Assembly (NCBI RefSeq): GCF_009712225.1 | Contig: NZ_WASP01000007.1 | Location: 19,203 to 67,181 of the forward strand | Direction of reading: 5' to 3' | Source of the DNA: Desulfovibrio sp. | Lineage (GTDB): Bacteria > Desulfobacterota > Desulfovibrionia > Desulfovibrionales > Desulfovibrionaceae | DNA length: 47,979 nt | In this document: positions 43,932 to 47,979 of the stretch, one piece after another | Layout: the number at the start of each line of letters is the position of its first letter | Numbering within the stretch: position 1 is the first letter of the stretch | Translations under genes and position numbers: made by a program | Notes under the pieces: model-generated | Database searches by the model: none | Told to the model about the DNA's origin: nothing | What the model saw: the letters and a program-made list of their open reading frames with translations, nothing else

Positions 43932-43937
43932 ATTTAT

Positions 43938-44234
43938 TCAGCATTCAAGGCAACCGGCCAGACGGTTGAATACCGAGGGCTCTGCATGGCCCACCTGCAC
44001 ATCCAGCACATCGTGCAGCTTGCGCACCTGCTTTACAATCTGCTCCATGCGCCCGTCGTCCTTGACCACCAGCCACATGCGGCAGGTATCGCCGTTGGCC
44101 TCGGGCGTAACCAGCACGCCTTCAAGGTTATAGGCGCGGCCAGCAAAGAGGCCGCACACGTGCGAAAGCACGCCGGGATGATTGTTGACGCTCAAGTGCA
44201 AGGTCGTAAGTGCGCTCGTCATGGAACCGTTCAT
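43938..44234 (-). CDS. ilvN: Acetolactate synthase small (regulatory) subunit
   Basis: 98-residue ACT-domain protein that activates the catalytic subunit and confers valine feedback inhibition. The block NNHPGVLSHVCGLFAGRAYN is near residues 17-36 and is typical of IlvN/IlvH. The size equals E. coli IlvN (about 96) and lacks the second domain of IlvH. Its ATG overlaps the ilvB stop by 4 bases, so translation is coupled. Confidence 0.92.
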   Translation of the reverse strand: MNGSMTSALTTLHLSVNNHPGVLSHVCGLFAGRAYNLEGVLVTPEANGDTCRMWLVVKDDGRMEQIVKQVRKLHDVLDVQVGHAEPSVFNRLAGCLEC

Positions 44235-45907
44235 GCGTTAACCCCCTCTATCATCTGGCTGTTGGCCGCTCCTGGCGGCACCATGGGAAATACCTTTTCT
44301 TCTGCGCTCATGCGCACCTCAAGCAGACACGGCCCGGGATTTGTCAGGGCCTTTTGCAGCACGGCCCTGGGGTCGCTCTCGCTATTCAGGCTGTAGGCAG
44401 GCATGCCAAACCCCTGGGCAATGCGCACAAAGTCTGTACCCGCCGTAAAGGCCGAACCAAACAGGCGGCCCCCAAAGAACAGATCCTGCTGTTGCTGCAC
44501 AAGGCCAAGGGCCTCGTTGTTGCACAGAATGATCTTGACGTTGGCCTGATTTTCAACAGCGGTGGCCATTTCCTGAATATTCATGAGCAGGCTGCCGTCA
44601 CCAGAAAAACAGACCACGGTTTCTTCAGGCTTTGCCAACGCAGCGCCAATGGCGGCGGGCAGGCCAAAGCCCATGGTTCCAAGCCCGCCCGATGTGAGCC
44701 ACTGCCGGGGCTGGGTCATGGGGTAGGCCTGAGCCACGCGCATCTGGTGCTGGCCCACGTCTGTGGCCACAATGCCCTTGCCGTCCAGAATCTCCGCCAC
44801 CTGCCGGATGATGCCATAGGGAGAGCACACCTCGTCCGTGCGGTCAAAACGCAGGCCGTGCTCTGCCTTGCAGGCGGCCACGCGCTCAAGCCAGGGCTCG
44901 TGATTGTTGCTGTGCAGCAGAGGCAACAGGGCGTTGAGGGCATCTGCCGCATCTGCCGTAATGCCTACCTGTGGCGTGCGCAGCTTGCCCACTTCGCAGG
45001 CATCAATATCAATGTGTACAATGCCGGTTTTGGGACAAAAGCTGTCCAGCCTGCCGGTGGCGCGGTCGCCAAGACGCGCTCCCACCACCATGAGCAGGTC
45101 GCATTCTTCTACCAGCAGATTGGAGGCCCGCGCCCCGTGCATGCCCAGCATGCCCACGACCAGCTCGTGCCCGTGCGGTATGGCGCCAAGCCCACGCAAC
45201 GACATGACCGCCGGTATGCGTCGTGCTTCCATAAAAGCCAGCACGGCTTCAGACGCCTCGGGAGACGACGTGCCGCCGCCCAGCAACAGCAGGGGGCGCT
45301 CTGCGCGGTTCATAAGCTCTGCGGCACGGGCCAGAGCCTGTGCATCGGGCTTGGGCATGGGAGCAGCCCCGCCTGCTACGGGCAGATCCTGCAGCTCGGC
45401 CACAGCCACCTGCACGTCACGAGGAATATCCACCAGCACGGGACCGGGGCGGTCGCCTGCGGCAATGGCAAAAGCCTCGGGAATGACGCGCAAGAGCTCT
45501 TCGATGGAGCGTACAATAAAGTTGTGCTTGGTGGCGGGGATGGACATGCCGTAGATGTCCACCTCCTGAAAGGCGTCTGTACCGATCATGCTCAGGGGAA
45601 CCTGCCCGGTGATGCAGACCAGCGGCACGGAATCCATGCGCGCATCGGCCAGAGCCGTGAGCGTGTTGGTGGCCCCGGGGCCGGATGTGGCAAAGATAAC
45701 GCCGGGGCGACCAGTTACCCTGGCCATGCCCTGAGCTATGAAACCAGCGCCCTGCTCGTGCCGGGCGAGAATGTGGCGGATTGTTCCCCTGCGACCAAGA
45801 GCGTCGTAAAGGGGAAGATTGAAGCCGCCCGGAATACCCGCAATGTGCGTAACACCCTGGTTTTCCAGCAGGCGGATGGTGAGTTCTGCTCCCGTAAGAC
45901 GTAACAT
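44231..45907 (-). CDS. ilvB: Acetolactate synthase large (catalytic) subunit
   Basis: 558-residue thiamine-diphosphate enzyme that condenses two pyruvates, or pyruvate with 2-oxobutyrate, at the branch to valine, leucine and isoleucine. The catalytic Glu is in ILARHEQGAGF near residue 49. The ThDP motif GDGSLLMNIQ is followed by ILCNN. The length matches E. coli IlvB. AGGAG precedes the ATG at 45907. A leader peptide and terminator upstream suggest attenuation by branched-chain amino acid supply. Confidence 0.95.
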   Translation of the reverse strand: MLRLTGAELTIRLLENQGVTHIAGIPGGFNLPLYDALGRRGTIRHILARHEQGAGFIAQGMARVTGRPGVIFATSGPGATNTLTALADARMDSVPLVCITGQVPLSMIGTDAFQEVDIYGMSIPATKHNFIVRSIEELLRVIPEAFAIAAGDRPGPVLVDIPRDVQVAVAELQDLPVAGGAAPMPKPDAQALARAAELMNRAERPLLLLGGGTSSPEASEAVLAFMEARRIPAVMSLRGLGAIPHGHELVVGMLGMHGARASNLLVEECDLLMVVGARLGDRATGRLDSFCPKTGIVHIDIDACEVGKLRTPQVGITADAADALNALLPLLHSNNHEPWLERVAACKAEHGLRFDRTDEVCSPYGIIRQVAEILDGKGIVATDVGQHQMRVAQAYPMTQPRQWLTSGGLGTMGFGLPAAIGAALAKPEETVVCFSGDGSLLMNIQEMATAVENQANVKIILCNNEALGLVQQQQDLFFGGRLFGSAFTAGTDFVRIAQGFGMPAYSLNSESDPRAVLQKALTNPGPCLLEVRMSAEEKVFPMVPPGAANSQMIEGVNA

Positions 45908-45958
45908 CGCCGCAAGACTCCTTTTCGATGGTGGGGCTTGTCGGCGGCGGTGCGGACT

Positions 45959-45991
45959 AAAAAACCCCGCCGACTCGCGCCAGCGGGGTTT
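45959..45991 (-). terminator. Attenuator terminator ahead of ilvB
   Basis: Read on the minus strand, AAACCCCGC (45991 down to 45983) pairs with GCGGGGTTT (45970 down to 45962), and the T-run continues to 45959 (six T). It lies between the leader peptide stop (46017) and the ilvB start (45907), the position of an attenuator rather than an end-of-gene terminator. Its loop, with GCGCGAGT, is complementary to ACT...CGCGC in the leader's 3' end, a possible antiterminator. Confidence 0.8.
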
Positions 45992-46016
45992 AAATATGCC
46001 TTCAGACCTTCCCTGC

Positions 46017-46112
46017 TCAAGACGCGCGCAAAGTGTGACACCGTACTACTACGGCGCACATAATGGATAGCAGCGCTACCTGGCGGAAAGAAGAATGCGT
46101 GTTCATGCTCAT
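46017..46112 (-). CDS. Branched-chain-rich leader peptide of ilvBN (ivbL-like)
   Basis: 31-codon reading frame beginning MSMNTHSSFRQ, followed by a run rich in regulatory amino acids (VALLSIMCAVVV) and ending RCHTLRAS. Val, Leu and Ile make up 7 of those 12 residues, including three consecutive GTA codons. Its stop is 26 bases before the terminator stem and 110 before ilvB. This is the arrangement of E. coli ivbL-ilvBN: ribosome stalling at Val/Leu/Ile codons would favour an antiterminator. A weak AGGG lies upstream. It has not been seen as a protein; the call rests on composition and position. Confidence 0.75.
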   Translation of the reverse strand: MSMNTHSSFRQVALLSIMCAVVVRCHTLRAS

Positions 46113-46118
46113 GGGGCA

Positions 46119-46148
46119 ACCCTACGCTCGCATCCTGCAAGCTGTCAA
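46119..46148 (-). promoter_or_regulatory. Candidate promoter for the ilv leader
   Basis: On the minus strand, TTGACA (46148-46143) is a perfect -35. TAGGGT (46124-46119) after 18 bases is a poor -10. If used, transcription would start within a few bases of the leader ATG at 46112, giving an almost leaderless transcript. An upstream promoter inside the TerC-family gene is the alternative. Confidence 0.35.
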
Positions 46149-46179
46149 CATGTCAGACCAGTTTTACACAGATGCAGGA

Positions 46180-47769
46180 TTACTTTTTTTTCTTGCGGCT
46201 GTCGCTGTGGGGCAACAGCAGTTTGACCGCCCTCACTTCGTCGATACGGCGGCGGTCCATGCGGGTTATCTCCAGCTCCCAGCCCTGATAGCGCAGGCGC
46301 GCGCCCTGTTCGGGTATGCGGCCCAGCCGTTCCAAGATCAACCCGCCAAGGGTGGCGCTGAAAAGGCGCGGCGGCAGGCTTACCCCAAGCCAGCTGGCAA
46401 ACAGATCCACCGCCAAGCGGCCAGGAAACACCCAGCTGCCGTCAGGCCTGCGGCATACCTCTGGGCCAGCGGGCATGTCACCCATCTGCCCGGCAAGCAC
46501 GCTCAGCAGTTCTGCGGGGGTAATGATACCCACAACGCTGCCGTATTCGTCGCGCACAAAGGCCAGAGGGGCCGGATGGGTACGAAAATCTTCAAGGATG
46601 GTCGGCAGCGGGGTATGCTCAAAAATTGTTGGCGCGGGGCGCAGGTAGGTCTTCAGGTTCCATTCCTTGTTGCCTATGCCCTGCTGTTCCTGCAGCAGAA
46701 TGTCGCCGGGGTGCACCACACCCAGCACTTCGTCGGTATCACGCCGCAGCACGGGCAGCCACGCAAGGCGTGAGGCCGCAGCAAACCGGGTGGCCGTGGT
46801 GCGGTCGGCATTGCTGTCGAGCCACTCCACACGCTGGCGTGGAATCATGATAAAACGTGCCGTGCGGCCGCCCAGGCGGATAACGCGGGCGACCATGTCC
46901 CTTTCCTTGGGGGCAAAAAGCTGCCCGTTGGCGTCACCCGCCAGAGCCGCAGCCTCAAGCTGGGCCTCGCCACCACCGGGAACGCCGCCTCCCAGCAGGT
47001 TGAGAATCACGCGCGCAGTTGATTCACGCATGTCGCGCATGCTGTAGCGCCTGCGCCTGCTGCGCAGGGCCCACTGGTTGCAGGCCTCGACCGCCACGGA
47101 AAAACCGATGGCCGCGTACATGTAGCCCTTGGGGATATGGTAGCCAAGGCCGTCTGCCAGCAGGCTCAGGCCGATCATCAGCAGAAAACCAAGGCAGAGC
47201 ACAATGACCGTGGGGTGGCGTTCCACAAATTCCAGCAGGGGGGCGGCCGCCAGCACCATGATGACCATGGCCGCCACCACGGCCAGCATCATGATGAACA
47301 CGTGGTCAACCATACCCACAGAGGTAATGATGGAATCGAGCGAAAATACGGCGTCCAGTATGATGATCTGAAAAATCACCTGCCAGTAACTAACGCGCGG
47401 CCCTTCGGTATTGAATCTGCCAGCGTGGCCCTCAAGCCTGTCATGCAGCTCCATGGTGCCCTTGAGCAACAAAAAGACGCCGCCAGCCATAAGGATGAGG
47501 TCACGGGCCGAGTAGCCGTGCCCGCCCAGCGTAAACAGGGGGTCTGTGAGCATGACTAGCCGCGCCATAAAGGCCAGCAGTACCATGCGCATGAGCAGGG
47601 CAAGACCAAGACCGGTCATGAATGCCTGGCGTTTCTTTTCCGGTGGCAGCTTGCCCACAAGAATCGATATGAACACCAGGTTATCCACGCCAAGCACCAC
47701 TTCAAGCAGTATCAGCGTGCCCAGACCGGCCCATGCCGAAGGGTCATATACCCATGCCAGATCCCACAT
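46180..47769 (-). CDS. TerC-family membrane protein with CBS and CorC domains
   Basis: 529-residue protein. The N-terminal ~235 residues are a TerC-type domain with about seven helices and the acidic helix motifs LEVVLGVDN and LDAVFSLDS. Two CBS repeats follow (about 305-430), then a C-terminal CorC/HlyC domain (about 440-520). The last residues are a Lys run. This architecture is shared with YegH/YoaE-like proteins. TerC proteins are linked to manganese or calcium efflux and metalation of exported enzymes, and CBS domains bind adenine nucleotides. The transported ion is unknown here. GGGAGAAA precedes the ATG. It reads toward ilvB. Confidence 0.9.
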   Translation of the reverse strand: MWDLAWVYDPSAWAGLGTLILLEVVLGVDNLVFISILVGKLPPEKKRQAFMTGLGLALLMRMVLLAFMARLVMLTDPLFTLGGHGYSARDLILMAGGVFLLLKGTMELHDRLEGHAGRFNTEGPRVSYWQVIFQIIILDAVFSLDSIITSVGMVDHVFIMMLAVVAAMVIMVLAAAPLLEFVERHPTVIVLCLGFLLMIGLSLLADGLGYHIPKGYMYAAIGFSVAVEACNQWALRSRRRRYSMRDMRESTARVILNLLGGGVPGGGEAQLEAAALAGDANGQLFAPKERDMVARVIRLGGRTARFIMIPRQRVEWLDSNADRTTATRFAAASRLAWLPVLRRDTDEVLGVVHPGDILLQEQQGIGNKEWNLKTYLRPAPTIFEHTPLPTILEDFRTHPAPLAFVRDEYGSVVGIITPAELLSVLAGQMGDMPAGPEVCRRPDGSWVFPGRLAVDLFASWLGVSLPPRLFSATLGGLILERLGRIPEQGARLRYQGWELEITRMDRRRIDEVRAVKLLLPHSDSRKKKK

Positions 47770-47835
47770 ATTTTCTCCCGCGGCGGTGCCGCTTTTACAT
47801 GTATTTTATGGTGGCCTTTGACCCTGGCCAAATAT

Positions 47836-47871
47836 CAGACCAGATGCCAGACCAGATGTCAGCCCAGCTGC
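47836..47871. repeat. Three tandem 12-bp repeats upstream of the TerC-family gene
   Basis: CAGACCAGATGC, CAGACCAGATGT and CAGCCCAGCTGC follow one another without gaps. They begin 67 bases before the TerC-family start. They could be operator copies, or chance slippage in an intergenic stretch. A short plus-strand frame (from 47799 or 47808) runs through them to the right edge without a stop, but it has no ribosome site. Confidence 0.5.
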
Positions 47872-47953
47872 CGCGCAGATGCCAACAGCATCAACAGGCA
47901 GCAGTATGGCGTAAAGGTAACCAGTGCGGGCCGTATCCGCAACCGGCCTTTTC

Positions 47954-47978
47954 GGGGAGGGGGGGGGCGGGGCCGGGG
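47954..47978 (+). other. G-quadruplex-type G-tracts at the right edge
   Basis: Four G-tracts (4, 9, 4 and 4 bases) separated by 1-2 bases fit a G-quadruplex motif on the plus strand. They are at the last bases of the window, and the left edge has a matching C/G homopolymer, so an assembly or sequencing edge effect is just as likely. Confidence 0.4.
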
Positions 47979-47979
47979 C

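Noticed and set aside
44210..45904. A 564-codon plus-strand open frame opposite ilvB
   Set aside because: It mirrors the ilvB coding frame in high-GC DNA, has no family motif and no ribosome site. ilvB on the other strand is unambiguous.
1..47979. CRISPR arrays, tRNA or rRNA genes, insertion sequences, prophage genes
   Set aside because: I looked for regular spacer repeats, tRNA-like T-arm motifs, transposase or integrase motifs and rRNA segments and saw none. A dedicated tRNA search would be needed to exclude a divergent tRNA.

Overview
The window is a gene-dense, high-GC bacterial chromosome segment. It carries no rRNA, tRNA, phage, transposon or CRISPR array that I could find. Its gene content points to a sulfate-reducing Desulfovibrio-type organism (Desulfovibrionaceae). 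The best marker is a complete cooM-K-L-X-U-H-hypA-cooF operon for the Coo energy-converting [NiFe] hydrogenase, in the order known from Desulfovibrio vulgaris. The taxonomic call is an inference from gene content, not from a marker-gene search.

Layout, left to right. 1-2.75 kb: copper-exporting ATPase (minus) divergent from a small copper chaperone. 3.0-5.6 kb: a periplasmic Csd4/Pgp1-like peptidoglycan carboxypeptidase, then gpsA. 5.6-6.35 kb: a long AT-rich regulatory region. 6.35-15.06 kb: the coo hydrogenase operon, ending in a CooF ferredoxin with an unusual Ala/Pro/Glu-rich tail. cooS, cooC and cooA are not here, so CO oxidation itself is not encoded in the window. 15.4-19.25 kb: a redox module of Crp/Fnr regulator, flavodoxin, Nim-like flavoprotein, membrane polyferredoxin and HPP membrane protein. 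19.4-20.85 kb: azlC-azlD-DUF4911-like, stop/start coupled. 21.05-27.6 kb: the conserved pyrH-frr-uppS-cdsA-dxr-rseP-tsaB envelope and translation cluster. 27.7-28.3 kb: an exported nitroreductase. 28.4-32.5 kb (minus): PHP histidinol phosphatase, ribF, an unknown gene and a DEAD-box helicase. 32.8-35.06 kb: hisI, hisG and a YkgJ-type cysteine-cluster protein. 35.4-37.4 kb: a TauE/SafE exporter with a membrane partner. 37.8-40.4 kb: a PilZ-like protein, a small unknown protein and tyrS. 40.6-43.8 kb: a membrane diguanylate cyclase divergent from a 6-phosphofructo-2-kinase/fructose-2,6-bisphosphatase-like protein. 43.9-46.1 kb (minus): ilvB-ilvN with what looks like a complete translational attenuator, leader peptide plus terminator. 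46.2-47.8 kb (minus): a TerC-CBS-CorC membrane protein.

How the parts work together. Energy metabolism dominates the first 20 kb: a proton-pumping hydrogenase with its ferredoxin, followed by low-potential flavin and Fe-S proteins under a Crp/Fnr regulator. Branched-chain amino acids appear twice, as synthesis (ilvBN) and probable export (azlCD). Cyclic-di-GMP signalling appears as a cyclase and a PilZ-like candidate receptor within 3 kb of each other. Histidine genes lie on two facing strands around the ribF/helicase block.

The observations I rate highest are the ilvBN leader/attenuator, the eukaryote-like PFKFB homologue, the CooF tail, the Crp/flavodoxin/Nim/polyferredoxin/HPP module, and the operator-like repeats upstream of cooM. 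I did not see a clearly unprecedented multi-gene system. Both window ends carry long C/G homopolymers that may be assembly edges.
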